Translations under genes and position numbers: made by a program
In this document: positions 32,312 to 41,928 of the stretch, one piece after another
Layout of the letters: each line of letters opens with the position of its first letter
Position numbering within the stretch: position 1 is the first letter of the stretch
From: MVRV01 sp964469905
GTDB taxonomy: Bacteria > Desulfobacterota > Syntrophia > Syntrophales > Smithellaceae
Assembly (NCBI GenBank): GCA_964469905.1
Contig: CAYXZW010000002.1
Location: 1 to 64,000, forward strand
DNA length: 64,000 bases
Direction: 5' to 3'
The notes under the pieces: generated by a model
What the model was told of the DNA's origin: nothing
Database searches by the model: none
The model's input: only the letters and a program-made list of their open reading frames with translations

Positions 32312-32669
32312 TTATTAATATTCCTCCCGCAAATTGTCCGAAAGCGTCCGCTCTTTTTTACCGCCAGTTTCTGTCAGATCATCAGCAATTGATTATGTTA
32401 CCCGCTGAAATCGGGCCTGCGGGCATATTGCCCTCGCCCGCTGCTATATAGATTATTTTCTGACATGTAAAGCTTTATTACTATTGTCTTGCCGGTGTTT
32501 TTCGGGATGATGATCAGGAAATATTTGCTGAGGTCTCTTGCCGGTTATTGATTTTGCAGAAAGCGTTAAATATCAATGCCTTGCCAAAAAGAAACTCATG
32601 CAAAGCAGAAAAATCACCCGCCGGGTGACGTTTCTGCTTTGCCATCAAATCCATTTAGCCGGAACCACA
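32312..32669. other. Intergenic stretch between ssb and fdhE
   Basis: These 358 bases separate two minus-strand genes. They include the ssb terminator at 32600-32642 and, near 32318-32325, the GGGAGG ribosome binding site of fdhE. The rest should contain the fdhE promoter, but I see no convincing -35/-10 pair and no coding frame. Confidence 0.5.
32600..32642 (-). terminator. Terminator of ssb
   Basis: The arms GCAAAGCAGAAA and TTTCTGCTTTGC pair perfectly over 12 bases and enclose an inner hairpin CACCC-GCC-GGGTG. On the minus strand a T-rich tract follows within about ten bases (TTTCTTTTT). It lies 28 bases after the ssb stop codon. Confidence 0.8.
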
Positions 32670-33074
32670 TTAGAACGGAACATCATCTTCCGGACCATTA
32701 CCCAGGCCCGAATTTACAGCCTCCGGGGGAACATCTTCTTTTGCCTGACCTCGGGAGTCCAACATTTTCATGTCACTGGCCACGATTTCCGTAGTACTCC
32801 GCTTGACACCTTCCTTATCTTCCCAAGTGCGGGTTTGAATTTTTCCTTCAATATATACCAGTTTCCCCTTGGTTAGATAATTACCGCAAATCTCAGCAAG
32901 CTTTCTATAGGTAACAATACGGTGCCATTCTGTTTTTTGAACTTTTTCCCCATTTTTATCCTTATAGTTTTCATCCGTGGCCATAGTGAAATTTGTCACC
33001 ATTGTTCCATCCGGGGTATAGCGTACTTCCGGATCCTTACCCAGTCTGCCAATCAAGATTGCCTTGTTTACCAT
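32670..33074 (-). CDS. ssb: Single-stranded DNA-binding protein
   Basis: The 134-residue protein has an OB fold starting VNKAILIGRLGKDPEVRYTPDG and the conserved acidic tail DDVPF that recruits repair and replication partners. The linker between them is short, giving a protein smaller than E. coli SSB (178). GGGGGAAC precedes the ATG. It is divergent from lysS. Confidence 0.96.
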   Translation of the reverse strand: MVNKAILIGRLGKDPEVRYTPDGTMVTNFTMATDENYKDKNGEKVQKTEWHRIVTYRKLAEICGNYLTKGKLVYIEGKIQTRTWEDKEGVKRSTTEIVASDMKMLDSRGQAKEDVPPEAVNSGLGNGPEDDVPF

Positions 33075-33262
33075 GTTCCCCCGTTTCCCCCTCGATTCAT
33101 TAAGTGGATGCCATAATACATAACATCAGCGCTTGTGGCAATTTAATTTTGCAGCAGCGATCTGTTTTCGCCTGTTTCGGCGTCCGGTCTCTACTACAAT
33201 CACGCTTGACTAATCGGCAAAAAAAATATATCCAAGTTAACTTTTTAAAAAGCGGAGAAATT

Positions 33263-34753
33263 ATGGAAGACAATGACCTTTTAAAGGTTCGTCTGGAAAA
33301 AATTGCAGCGTTGAAAGCAGCCGGGGTTGATTTATACCCCAACGACGTTGCACCCCGGAATACAACCAGTGAAATATTAGCTCAATTCAGCGAAACTGAC
33401 AGTGATGCCCTGGCGCAATTAACTCAAAAATTTTCTATTGCCGGCAGGCTTATGGCCATGCGTAATTTCGGTAAAGCTGCTTTTATTAAAATTCAGGACC
33501 GTAAGGGCCGGATACAAAGCTACATTGCTAAAGATATTTTAAGTGCAGATGCCTATTTCCTTTTTAAGAAACTGGACATAGGTGATATAATTTATGTTTC
33601 GGGCAAGCTCTTTCGTACCAAAACCAATGAATTGACTATCGAAGCAGCAGAATTACGTCTTTTATCGAAAGCCATCCGACCTCTTCCCGAAAAATGGCAT
33701 GGTCTTACTGATATTGAAACCCGCTACCGGCAGAGACATGTGGATTTAATTTCCAACCCGGAAGTTAAAGAAACTTTTTACCGCCGCAGTCGAATTATCC
33801 AGCTAATCCGCCAGTTCATGGATAAGAACGATTTTCTGGAAGTCGAAACACCCATGATGCAACCGCGTGCCGGTGGTGCCGTAGCTCGTCCCTTTAAAAC
33901 TCATCACAATGCTCTCGATATGGACTTATATCTGCGCATCGCCCCCGAATTATACTTAAAGCGCCTTGTCACCGGCGGACTCGAAAGAGTTTATGAGATC
34001 AACCGCAGTTTCCGTAATGAAGGCATTGATACCTTTCATAACCCTGAATTCACCATGATGGAGTTTTACTGGGCTTATGCAACTTATGAAGATTTAATGA
34101 CTTTTACAGAAGAATTATTTGCCGATCTTGCCATGCAGATTTTTGGCGGATTAAAGTTTACCTACCAGGGAACTCAAATTGATATGACGCCACCCTGGAA
34201 GCGTATATCAGTATATGATGCCCTTGTTCAAATTGCGGGCTTAAAACCAGAAATATTGCAGGACAAAGCGCAAACTGCGGACTTTGCCAAAAATTTAGGT
34301 TGTGAAGTTAAAGAATCCGATCCGTTAGGCAAGACCTGGATGGCAATTTTTGATGAAGTCGTAGAGAAAAAACTTATTCAACCGACTTTCATCACGCATT
34401 ACCCGGTGGCAGTGTCACCTCTCTCCCGCCGATCAAACAGTCAGCCCGACCTTACCGACCGCTTTGAACTTTACATTTCCGGCCGGGAGATGGCCAATGC
34501 ATTCTCGGAATTAAATGATCCAGCCGATCAGAGGGAACGTTTCGAGCAACAAATAAAAGAAAGAGAAGCCGGTGACGACGAAGCCCACGAAATGGATGAG
34601 GATTATATTCATGCCCTTGAATACGCTATGCCCCCGACGGCCGGCGAAGGCATCGGTATCGATCGTCTGGTAATGCTCTTTACCGATTCCGCTTCCATTA
34701 GAGATGTCATTTTATTTCCCTTGCTTCGGGATAAAGCACCGATTAAAGAGTAG
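33263..34753 (+). CDS. lysS: Lysyl-tRNA synthetase, class II
   Basis: The 496-residue enzyme has the anticodon-binding OB domain (about 55-150, IAGRLMAMRNFGKAAFIKIQD) and the class II catalytic core with motif 2 INRSFRNEGIDTFHNPEF and motif 3 GEGIGIDRLVML. I chose ATG 33263, preceded by AGCGGAGAAA; the open frame extends upstream to 33104, but that part has no homology to the family. The downstream genes for lipoprotein release follow within 50 bases, so lysS may lead their operon. Confidence 0.96.
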   Translation: MEDNDLLKVRLEKIAALKAAGVDLYPNDVAPRNTTSEILAQFSETDSDALAQLTQKFSIAGRLMAMRNFGKAAFIKIQDRKGRIQSYIAKDILSADAYFLFKKLDIGDIIYVSGKLFRTKTNELTIEAAELRLLSKAIRPLPEKWHGLTDIETRYRQRHVDLISNPEVKETFYRRSRIIQLIRQFMDKNDFLEVETPMMQPRAGGAVARPFKTHHNALDMDLYLRIAPELYLKRLVTGGLERVYEINRSFRNEGIDTFHNPEFTMMEFYWAYATYEDLMTFTEELFADLAMQIFGGLKFTYQGTQIDMTPPWKRISVYDALVQIAGLKPEILQDKAQTADFAKNLGCEVKESDPLGKTWMAIFDEVVEKKLIQPTFITHYPVAVSPLSRRSNSQPDLTDRFELYISGREMANAFSELNDPADQRERFEQQIKEREAGDDEAHEMDEDYIHALEYAMPPTAGEGIGIDRLVMLFTDSASIRDVILFPLLRDKAPIKE

Positions 34754-34802
34754 CATTAACCAATAAATATCTATTAGCACTGCCCTGAATTTAGGAATTT
34801 CC

Positions 34803-36086
34803 ATGCCGTACGAATTTTTTATAAGCCGTCGTTATTTAAGAGCAAAACGGAAACAAGTATTTGTTTCTATTATCACTTTTATATCTATTTTCGGGATCTT
34901 TCTGGGAGTGGCAGCTTTAATTATTGTATTAGCTGTCATGAATGGCTTTGAAGAAGATCTGCGAACAAAAATTCTGGGCATCAAATCGCACATTGAATTG
35001 ACCACGGACATTGCCGGACCAATGAAAGATTATGAAAAGGTTCGCCAGCGGATTGCCGACACCCAGGGAGTTGTGGCCTCCACCCCTTTCATTTACAGCC
35101 AGGCGATGATTCGTAATGGCAATGGTGTCACCGGAGTAATTATCCGGGGATTGGATACTGCAAGTGCTTTTAAAGTTATCAATCTGGGAAAAATCAAAGA
35201 AGGAAACATTGAACACTTAAACAAATTACCGGCGGATTTGGCAAATCGTTATAAAAAGGAAGATGCCCGGGCCAGCGGTATCGTCATCGGCAAAGAAATG
35301 GCTAAAAACCTGGGAATTTTTCTTTACGATCCGATTACTATCATCTCGCCGGTGGGAGTCTCCACACCAATGGGGATGATGCCCTTGATGAAGAAATTTA
35401 TTGTCGTAGGAATTTTTGAATCCGGTTTTTATGAATATGACTCCACTCTGGCCTATTTATCATTAAAGAGCTGTCAGGATTTTTTGCAACTGGGCGATGC
35501 TGTTACCGGAATTGGCATTAAGGTCGACAATATTTATCAGGCCGATAAAATTGCGAGGAGTATTCAAAGCAAATTGGGATTCCCCTACTGGGCACACAAC
35601 TGGATGCAGATGAATAAAAATCTTTTTTCCGCATTGAAACTGGAAAAACGGGTTATGTTTATCATTTTAAGCTTAATTGTGCTTGTTGCGGCCTTTAATA
35701 TTATCAGCGCGTTAATTATGATTGTCATGGAAAAAAACAAAGATATCGCCATACTGAAATCAATGGGCGCAACTTCCCGCAGCATTATGAAAATTTTTGT
35801 CTACCAGGGCCTGATTGTCGGAATAATCGGTACAGCATTAGGCTGTGCCGCGGGATTGACCATAGCACTGAATCTACAAGAAATTTCTATATTTGTGGAA
35901 AAGATGTTCCATTTCAAATTTCTCCCCGGCGATGTTTATTATTTAAGTGAATTGCCTTCTAAGGTTAATTACGGTGACGTAGTTGTTATTGTTATCGGCA
36001 CACTTTTTATTTGTTTAATCTCTACAATATATCCTTCGTATCGGGCTTCCCGGCTGGATCCTGCTGAAGCCCTGAGATACGAATAA
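34803..36086 (+). CDS. lolC: Lipoprotein-releasing ABC transporter permease (LolC/LolE family)
   Basis: The 427-residue protein has one N-terminal helix (about 20-45), a large periplasmic MacB-like domain (about 50-270) and three C-terminal helices, ending in TIYPSYRASRLDPAEALRYE, the hallmark of the family. It extracts outer-membrane lipoproteins from the inner membrane for LolA. Only one such permease is present next to lolD, so it probably acts as a LolF-like homodimer rather than a LolC-LolE heterodimer. Confidence 0.92.
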   Translation: MPYEFFISRRYLRAKRKQVFVSIITFISIFGIFLGVAALIIVLAVMNGFEEDLRTKILGIKSHIELTTDIAGPMKDYEKVRQRIADTQGVVASTPFIYSQAMIRNGNGVTGVIIRGLDTASAFKVINLGKIKEGNIEHLNKLPADLANRYKKEDARASGIVIGKEMAKNLGIFLYDPITIISPVGVSTPMGMMPLMKKFIVVGIFESGFYEYDSTLAYLSLKSCQDFLQLGDAVTGIGIKVDNIYQADKIARSIQSKLGFPYWAHNWMQMNKNLFSALKLEKRVMFIILSLIVLVAAFNIISALIMIVMEKNKDIAILKSMGATSRSIMKIFVYQGLIVGIIGTALGCAAGLTIALNLQEISIFVEKMFHFKFLPGDVYYLSELPSKVNYGDVVVIVIGTLFICLISTIYPSYRASRLDPAEALRYE

Positions 36087-36111
36087 AATTTGCTTAAGAA
36101 ATACGGGAAAA

Positions 36112-36783
36112 ATGATTAAACTGGAAAACCTATCAAAATCATTCATTAAGGACGGCAATAAAATAGAAGTATTGCGCGGTCTGAATTATGAGATAAAAAA
36201 AGGCCAGTCGCTGGCTGTTCTTGGTGTTTCCGGTTCCGGCAAAAGCACCCTGATTCATATTTTGGGCACTTTGGATCATCCCACCGGCGGCCATCTTTTT
36301 ATCAATGGCGTCAATGTTTTTGATTGGGAAGAAAAGAAAATAGCCCTGTTTCGCAATTCGACTATTGGTTTTATTTTTCAATTCAACAACTTACTGCCGG
36401 AATTCGATGCCCTGGAAAACACCATGATGCCTGCTTTAATTGCCGGAATGAATAAAAAGGAAGCTCGCGGGAGGGCTCTCCAATTGCTCACCGAAGTTGG
36501 ACTGGAACATAGAATAGGCCATAAACCGGGAGAGTTGTCCGGTGGAGAGCAGCAGCGGGTGGCCATCGCGAGGTCATTAGTGATGGAACCGGAAATATTG
36601 CTGGCCGATGAACCGACGGGAGACCTTGACACGGAAACAGGAAAAAAGATAGAAGACATACTGATAAAATTAAATGAGACAAAAAAAATTACTCTGGTGG
36701 TTGTGACTCATAATACATTACTGGCAGAAAGGATGTCAGGCAGCATCGGACTGCGTGACGGAAAAATTTATGACTATAAATAG
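36112..36783 (+). CDS. lolD: Lipoprotein-releasing ABC transporter ATP-binding protein
   Basis: The 223-residue ATPase carries Walker A GVSGSGKST near residues 38-46, the signature LSGGEQQR, and Walker B ILLADEPTGDLD. The layout is that of LolD in the MacB/LolD class. It lies 25 bases after the permease gene. Its last 14 bases overlap the start of bamA, so lipoprotein release and outer-membrane assembly are translationally linked here. Confidence 0.95.
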   Translation: MIKLENLSKSFIKDGNKIEVLRGLNYEIKKGQSLAVLGVSGSGKSTLIHILGTLDHPTGGHLFINGVNVFDWEEKKIALFRNSTIGFIFQFNNLLPEFDALENTMMPALIAGMNKKEARGRALQLLTEVGLEHRIGHKPGELSGGEQQRVAIARSLVMEPEILLADEPTGDLDTETGKKIEDILIKLNETKKITLVVVTHNTLLAERMSGSIGLRDGKIYDYK

Positions 36784-39463
36784 AAAAATATACAGAACAT
36801 GTCTGGCTTGTCTTTTACTGACAATTTTTTTAGTTACCCCTGTATCCGCACAGGAAATAAAAAAAATTGCATTAATGCCTTTTGAAATCTACAGCAAAAG
36901 CGACAACGCAACTATAAGAAAGGCCCTATTTCAAAAATTAACCGAAGAACTTAAAAAAGAAAAACTGGTTCAAGTGCTGCCCACAGATGAACTGCTTGAT
37001 GTTAACGAAAAATTAACTGAAAAAAAAGCAATCGCTACCGGAAAATCGCTCGGCGCCGATTTTATCATTATGGGAAGCATGACTCAATTCGGTGAAGCCA
37101 TCAGTATTGATGCCAAAATAATAAATGTCCACACGGCAACCGTTTTACCATCTGCTTCCGTTCAAGAAAAAGGATTATCCGATATTGTACCAATAGCAAC
37201 TAAACTAAAAACAGAAATTCTTACCCGCACCGGGTTAATTTCCAAAATAGCCAAAATTGAAATCAAGGGAAATCGTAAAATCGAATCTACGGTAATCATC
37301 CCGCAAATCAAGAACCAAGCAGGCAAGCCTTTTGTTGAAGCTGACATTACTGCCGATATCAAAACAATTTTTAAAATGGGTTTTTTCCAGGATGTATCAG
37401 CGGAAGTAACAGAAATTCCTGAGGGAAAAGTCATTACCTTTATTGTGCTGGAAAAGGGATTGATATCGGAAATTAGGATTACCGGCAATAAAGCTCTGGA
37501 TAAAGATGCGATTGACAACGCTTTAACCATTAAGACTAGACAGACCCTGAATCAGGAAAAAATTAAAAAAGACCTGGAAAAAATTAAAGCTCTGTATGTC
37601 AGCAAGGGATACTATAATGCCGATATTATCGACCGAGTGGAAAAAGACGGAGAAAAGGATTTCCGGATAATTATTACCATCAAAGAAAACGAGCGGCTTT
37701 ATATTCGATCTATTAACTTTGAAGGCAATGAAGCCTACACGGCCAAAGAACTTAAAAACATGATGAGCACTAATGAATATGGTCTCTTTCACTTTATCAC
37801 TGATTCCGGATTACTCAAGCACGATCAGCTGAAACAAGATGTAAGCAAACTAAATACCTATTACTACAATAATGGTTTTATCAATGCCCAGATCGGCGAA
37901 CCGGAAATAACCCATGATAAAAAAGGGATCTATGTAAAGATCATAATTAAGGAAGGAAAGCGATATAAAATTGGAAAAGTGGATATCTCCGGTGATTTAC
38001 CAGAAAAACCCCGCGCGGAAATACTGAAATCATTAATTACTAAGGAAGGCAACAATTATGATCGTGAAGCGATTGTTAAGGACCTGGATACAATCGCTCA
38101 ATTCTATACCAGTGAAGGGTATGCCGATACCGATGTTAATCCTGCAATTAACACTCGAGAGAAAGAGCAATTGGCCGACGTGGATTTCACCGTCAACAAA
38201 GGTGGATTAGTCTATTTCAACCGCATCAGCATCACGGGAAATACAAACACCCGGGATAAAGTTATCCGCCGTCAACTGGAAATAATTGAAAGAGATATTT
38301 ATTCGAGCAGCAAATTAAAAACAAGCTATAGTAATTTGAACCGGTTGCGCTATTTTGAAGAGATAGATTTCAAGACCGAAAAGGGCCCGGATAAAAGCCA
38401 GATGGATGTCAATATCCGGGTAAAAGAAAAAAATACCGGTATGTTCATGATTGGCGCGGGTTATAGTGCTACTGATAAGGCTGTTGTCATGGCGCAGGTC
38501 ACCCAGCAAAATTTTCTGGGCAGGGGCCAGATTTTAAGCCTGAAAGCATCTTTAGGTTCAACGACCAACATGTATGAATTATCATTTACCGAACCCTGGC
38601 TCTTTGATCTGCCCCTTTGGTTCAAAAACGATGTATGGAAATATAAAAGAGATTATGATTCTTATACCTGGGACTCACGCGGAATAGGATTTACTCTCGC
38701 CTATCCGCTTTGGGAAAAAATCAGCGGTTCGATAGGTTACAGGATTTCTTTTGATGAAATTCAGGGAGTTAATTATGCCACCGCTCCCTGGTACATTAAA
38801 GGACAGACCGGTCCAAAAACAACTGATCCTATTGTAAATCCGCCGGGATCATCGACTGCCAGCTCTGTAACCCTGGGTTTAGGACGTGATACCACGGATG
38901 ACAACATATTCCCTTCCAAGGGAACAAGATCAAATATTTTTGTTCAACAAGCCGGAGGATATTTGGGCGGGGAAAGCAACTATACGAAATCGGGATTGAA
39001 TTTAGCCACTTTTTACTCACTGCCCTTGAATGTGGTCCTTGCCGCTAAAGGGCGAATTGCCTATATCGAAGGCCATAACAAAGATAAGCAGTTTCCCTAT
39101 GATGTCCCCATTTTTGAAAGATACGTCCTGGGTGGATTAAATACCCTCCGCGGCTTGCAGTATCTGGGCATTGAAAGATCCGGAACCGGCGATGCCCTGG
39201 GTGGCAACAGCATGCTAGTCGCCAATCTGGAACTTGTCTTTCCTTTTATTACCAGCGCCGGCATGAAAGGGGTTGTTTTCTACGACACCGGAAACACATG
39301 GAATGGCGGATACCGCATCGATGATTTAAGGCAGACTGCGGGCGCCGGCATCCGCTGGTATTCACCTATCGGCCCACTGAGGCTGGAATACGGATACGTC
39401 CTTGACCGGAAGGAAGGCGAATCAGCCGGTCGCTGGGAATTTGCCATAGGAATGATGATGTAA
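36770..39463 (+). CDS. bamA: Outer-membrane assembly factor BamA with an extra N-terminal domain
   Basis: The product of about 897 residues has a signal peptide (to VSAQ), then an N-terminal domain of about 120 residues (IKKIALMPFEIYSKSDNATI...) that resembles TolB/CsgG-type nucleotide-free beta-alpha domains, then five POTRA repeats (about 155-540) and a 16-strand Omp85 barrel (about 555-897) with the RGLQYLGIERSG and VRF-like GGLNTLRG segments. It inserts beta-barrel proteins into the outer membrane. E. coli BamA is about 810 residues and lacks the first domain. ATG 36770 was preferred over GTG 36755 for its cleaner signal peptide. Confidence 0.93.
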   Translation: MTINRKIYRTCLACLLLTIFLVTPVSAQEIKKIALMPFEIYSKSDNATIRKALFQKLTEELKKEKLVQVLPTDELLDVNEKLTEKKAIATGKSLGADFIIMGSMTQFGEAISIDAKIINVHTATVLPSASVQEKGLSDIVPIATKLKTEILTRTGLISKIAKIEIKGNRKIESTVIIPQIKNQAGKPFVEADITADIKTIFKMGFFQDVSAEVTEIPEGKVITFIVLEKGLISEIRITGNKALDKDAIDNALTIKTRQTLNQEKIKKDLEKIKALYVSKGYYNADIIDRVEKDGEKDFRIIITIKENERLYIRSINFEGNEAYTAKELKNMMSTNEYGLFHFITDSGLLKHDQLKQDVSKLNTYYYNNGFINAQIGEPEITHDKKGIYVKIIIKEGKRYKIGKVDISGDLPEKPRAEILKSLITKEGNNYDREAIVKDLDTIAQFYTSEGYADTDVNPAINTREKEQLADVDFTVNKGGLVYFNRISITGNTNTRDKVIRRQLEIIERDIYSSSKLKTSYSNLNRLRYFEEIDFKTEKGPDKSQMDVNIRVKEKNTGMFMIGAGYSATDKAVVMAQVTQQNFLGRGQILSLKASLGSTTNMYELSFTEPWLFDLPLWFKNDVWKYKRDYDSYTWDSRGIGFTLAYPLWEKISGSIGYRISFDEIQGVNYATAPWYIKGQTGPKTTDPIVNPPGSSTASSVTLGLGRDTTDDNIFPSKGTRSNIFVQQAGGYLGGESNYTKSGLNLATFYSLPLNVVLAAKGRIAYIEGHNKDKQFPYDVPIFERYVLGGLNTLRGLQYLGIERSGTGDALGGNSMLVANLELVFPFITSAGMKGVVFYDTGNTWNGGYRIDDLRQTAGAGIRWYSPIGPLRLEYGYVLDRKEGESAGRWEFAIGMMM

Positions 39464-39532
39464 AGATTGCAATTAGAATACAAGGATTAGCCTTGATCGA
39501 TATTATAACAAACGAATGAAGGAGAATTTTAT

Positions 39533-40084
39533 ATGAATAACCTAAAAGTCACGCGAAAAAATGTTCATCTGATTGCAGGATTTGTCTTGATGTTTTTCAT
39601 CTTCACAGGTTCTAATGTTTTTGCCGCCGAAAAAATTGGCTTTTTTAATTTGCGGGAAGTAATGCAGCATTCCAACAGCGGCAAAAAAGCCGGGGAAGAA
39701 TTCAAGAAGCTCTATGATAAAAAAACTGAAGCTATCAAAGCAGCAGAAAACGAGCTCAAAAAGATGAAGGACGCCCTGGATAAGCAAGCCGCCCTGTTAA
39801 CAAAAACCGCCAACAAGGAAAAAGAAACTGCCTTTCAAAAGAAAACGCGTGATTATCAAATATTAGTTGATGACACGAATAAAGAACTGAAAGCAAGAGA
39901 TGAAGAAATCGCCACCAAGCTCATTCCCGAAATAATTAATATTGTTCGAACAATAGCAGAAAGGGAAAAATACACTCTGGTTATAGATACTGCCAGTATG
40001 CCTGTTGCCTACTTTGCCAAGGATCATGACTTCAGCAAGAAAGTAATAGACGAATACAATAAGATGACCGCGAACAAAAAATAG
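39533..40084 (+). CDS. skp: Skp/OmpH-family periplasmic chaperone
   Basis: The 183-residue protein has a signal peptide ending near NVFAAE, the OmpH start IGFFNLREVMQHSNSGKKAGEEF, and a long charged helical region (about 55-130) that forms the coiled-coil tentacles of Skp. It carries unfolded outer-membrane proteins to BamA, encoded just upstream. AAGGAG precedes its ATG. The bamA-skp-lpxD-lpxA order is the common one. Confidence 0.93.
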   Translation: MNNLKVTRKNVHLIAGFVLMFFIFTGSNVFAAEKIGFFNLREVMQHSNSGKKAGEEFKKLYDKKTEAIKAAENELKKMKDALDKQAALLTKTANKEKETAFQKKTRDYQILVDDTNKELKARDEEIATKLIPEIINIVRTIAEREKYTLVIDTASMPVAYFAKDHDFSKKVIDEYNKMTANKK

Positions 40085-40093
40085 GAGACCCCG

Positions 40094-41125
40094 GTGCAGA
40101 TAACTCTCAAGGAAATCGCACTGTTTCTGGGTGGTAAAATTATTGGCAATGAAGATGTTATCGTTGAAAATATCCGCCCGATCGAAGAAGCCGGTGAGCA
40201 CGATATAACCTTTATTGCCAATGTGAAGTATTTAAAGCAATTAAAAACCACTGCAGCATCGGCAATCATCGCAGCTCCCGGGACAGCGGCCGAAGGAAAA
40301 AACCTGGTCATTGTGCCCGATCCTTATGCTGCTTTCGGACGTTTGCTGAGTATTTTTTACCCGGCAGAACATAGTTATCAAGGCGTAAGCCCGGACGCCT
40401 TTATCGAGGAAGGCGCCAGTGTTTCACCGGAAGCGACAGTGTTTCCCCACGCTTATATTAGCAAAGGAGCGCAAGTTGAAAACGGAGCCGTGATATATCC
40501 TGGTGTTTTCATCGGCAGCAATGCTTCGATTGGCGAAAACTCTATCCTTTATGCCAATGTTACTGTTTATTGGGGATGTATAATCGGTAAACGGGTCATT
40601 TTACACTCGGGAGTGGTTGTGGGTAGCGATGGCTTTGGCTTCGCCGCTCCGGGCAAAGGCAACAACAAAATTCCCCAGGTGGGTTTCGTACAGATTGATG
40701 ACGACGTGGAGATTGGCGCCAATTCAACGATAGACCGGGCTACACTGGGAAAAACCTGGATTGGGCGTAATGTGAAAATTGATAACCTTGTGCAAATCGC
40801 TCATAATGTTGTCATCGGCGAAAATTCAGTTATTACGGCGCAGGTTGGTATATCGGGGAGTACAAAACTGGGAAAAAGTGTGATTATCGGCGGCCAGTCG
40901 GGGATAGTCGGCCATATCAAAATTGGCGATAACGTTATGATCGCGGCCGGATCCGGCATCCATAAGGAAATTGAATCCGGGCAAATCATTGCCGGCTCTC
41001 CGCAATTACCTTACCGCCAGTGGCTGAAGGTTGAAGCCTGCCGGGCAAAACTCCCGGAAATGAAGAAAACTATAGAAGAACTAAAAAGAAAAATAGAGAT
41101 ACTTCAAGAACAAATAAATAAGTAA
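40094..41125 (+). CDS. lpxD: UDP-3-O-acylglucosamine N-acyltransferase
   Basis: The 343-residue enzyme has an N-terminal uridine-binding domain, a left-handed beta helix of hexapeptide repeats (about 100-290) including the catalytic His in QIAHNVVIG near residue 237, and a C-terminal helix with a coiled coil (ETMKKTIEELKRK-like). It adds the second acyl chain in lipid A synthesis. The start is GTG at 40094 after AGGAGACC, nine bases after skp. In the presence of GnnA/GnnB it would act on the 2,3-diamino sugar. Confidence 0.95.
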   Translation: MQITLKEIALFLGGKIIGNEDVIVENIRPIEEAGEHDITFIANVKYLKQLKTTAASAIIAAPGTAAEGKNLVIVPDPYAAFGRLLSIFYPAEHSYQGVSPDAFIEEGASVSPEATVFPHAYISKGAQVENGAVIYPGVFIGSNASIGENSILYANVTVYWGCIIGKRVILHSGVVVGSDGFGFAAPGKGNNKIPQVGFVQIDDDVEIGANSTIDRATLGKTWIGRNVKIDNLVQIAHNVVIGENSVITAQVGISGSTKLGKSVIIGGQSGIVGHIKIGDNVMIAAGSGIHKEIESGQIIAGSPQLPYRQWLKVEACRAKLPEMKKTIEELKRKIEILQEQINK

Positions 41126-41144
41126 ATAAATAAAGGTTAAGAAA

Positions 41145-41918
41145 ATGAATATTCATCCCACAGCAATTATTTCTCCCGATGCCCAACTGGGAGAAGGCGT
41201 AAAAATTGGTGCTTACTCCATAATTGGCGCAGATGTGAAAATCGGTAACAACACAATTATTGGGCCGCATGTCGTAATCGATGATTTCACCCATATTGGC
41301 GAAGGCTGTCATATTTTCCAATTTGCTTCCATTGGTGCCGGACCTCAGGATCTAAAATTCAGCGGCGAAAAAACCCGTGTCGTGATCGGCAATTTCAACA
41401 CCATTCGAGAATTTGTGACTATTCACCGCTCGACTACGGCAGATATCGGCGTAACCATTATTGGCGATCACAACCTGATCATGGCCTACTGCCATGTGGC
41501 CCACAACTGCAAGCTGGGAAATAATATTATTATGTCCAACGGCGCAACATTGGGCGGTCATACACATATTGAAGACTATGCCATCATCGGCGGACTTACC
41601 GGTGTCCATCAATTTTCCCAGATTGGAGCTCACTGTATTGTGGGCGGAGCATCAGGAGTAAATAAAGATGTGCCCCCCTACACCACAGCTGCCGGCAACC
41701 ATGCCAAACTGTTCGGCTTGAATTTAATCGGCCTGAAAAGACGGGGTTTTTCCGAAGAAACTATCAAAGCGCTGAAAAAAGCGTATCGGATAATATTCCG
41801 TTCTCGCCTTCTTTTGAATGATGCGATAAAGAAAGCGGAAACAGAAATAGAAGGTTTTCCGGAAGTAAAACATTTCATTAAATTCATTAAGGAATCGAAA
41901 AGAGGCGTTTGCCGCTGA
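41145..41918 (+). CDS. lpxA: UDP-GlcNAc (or GlcNAc3N) acyltransferase
   Basis: The 257-residue hexapeptide-repeat protein starts IHPTAIISPDAQLGEGVKIG, has the catalytic His in MAYCHVAHNCKLG near residue 122, and ends in the C-terminal helical domain. It catalyses the first acylation of lipid A. The two genes that follow, gnnA and gnnB, suggest that the acceptor is the 3-amino sugar and that the chain is amide-linked; whether this LpxA prefers that substrate cannot be read directly. Confidence 0.95.
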   Translation: MNIHPTAIISPDAQLGEGVKIGAYSIIGADVKIGNNTIIGPHVVIDDFTHIGEGCHIFQFASIGAGPQDLKFSGEKTRVVIGNFNTIREFVTIHRSTTADIGVTIIGDHNLIMAYCHVAHNCKLGNNIIMSNGATLGGHTHIEDYAIIGGLTGVHQFSQIGAHCIVGGASGVNKDVPPYTTAAGNHAKLFGLNLIGLKRRGFSEETIKALKKAYRIIFRSRLLLNDAIKKAETEIEGFPEVKHFIKFIKESKRGVCR

Positions 41919-41928
41919 CACTGGAATT

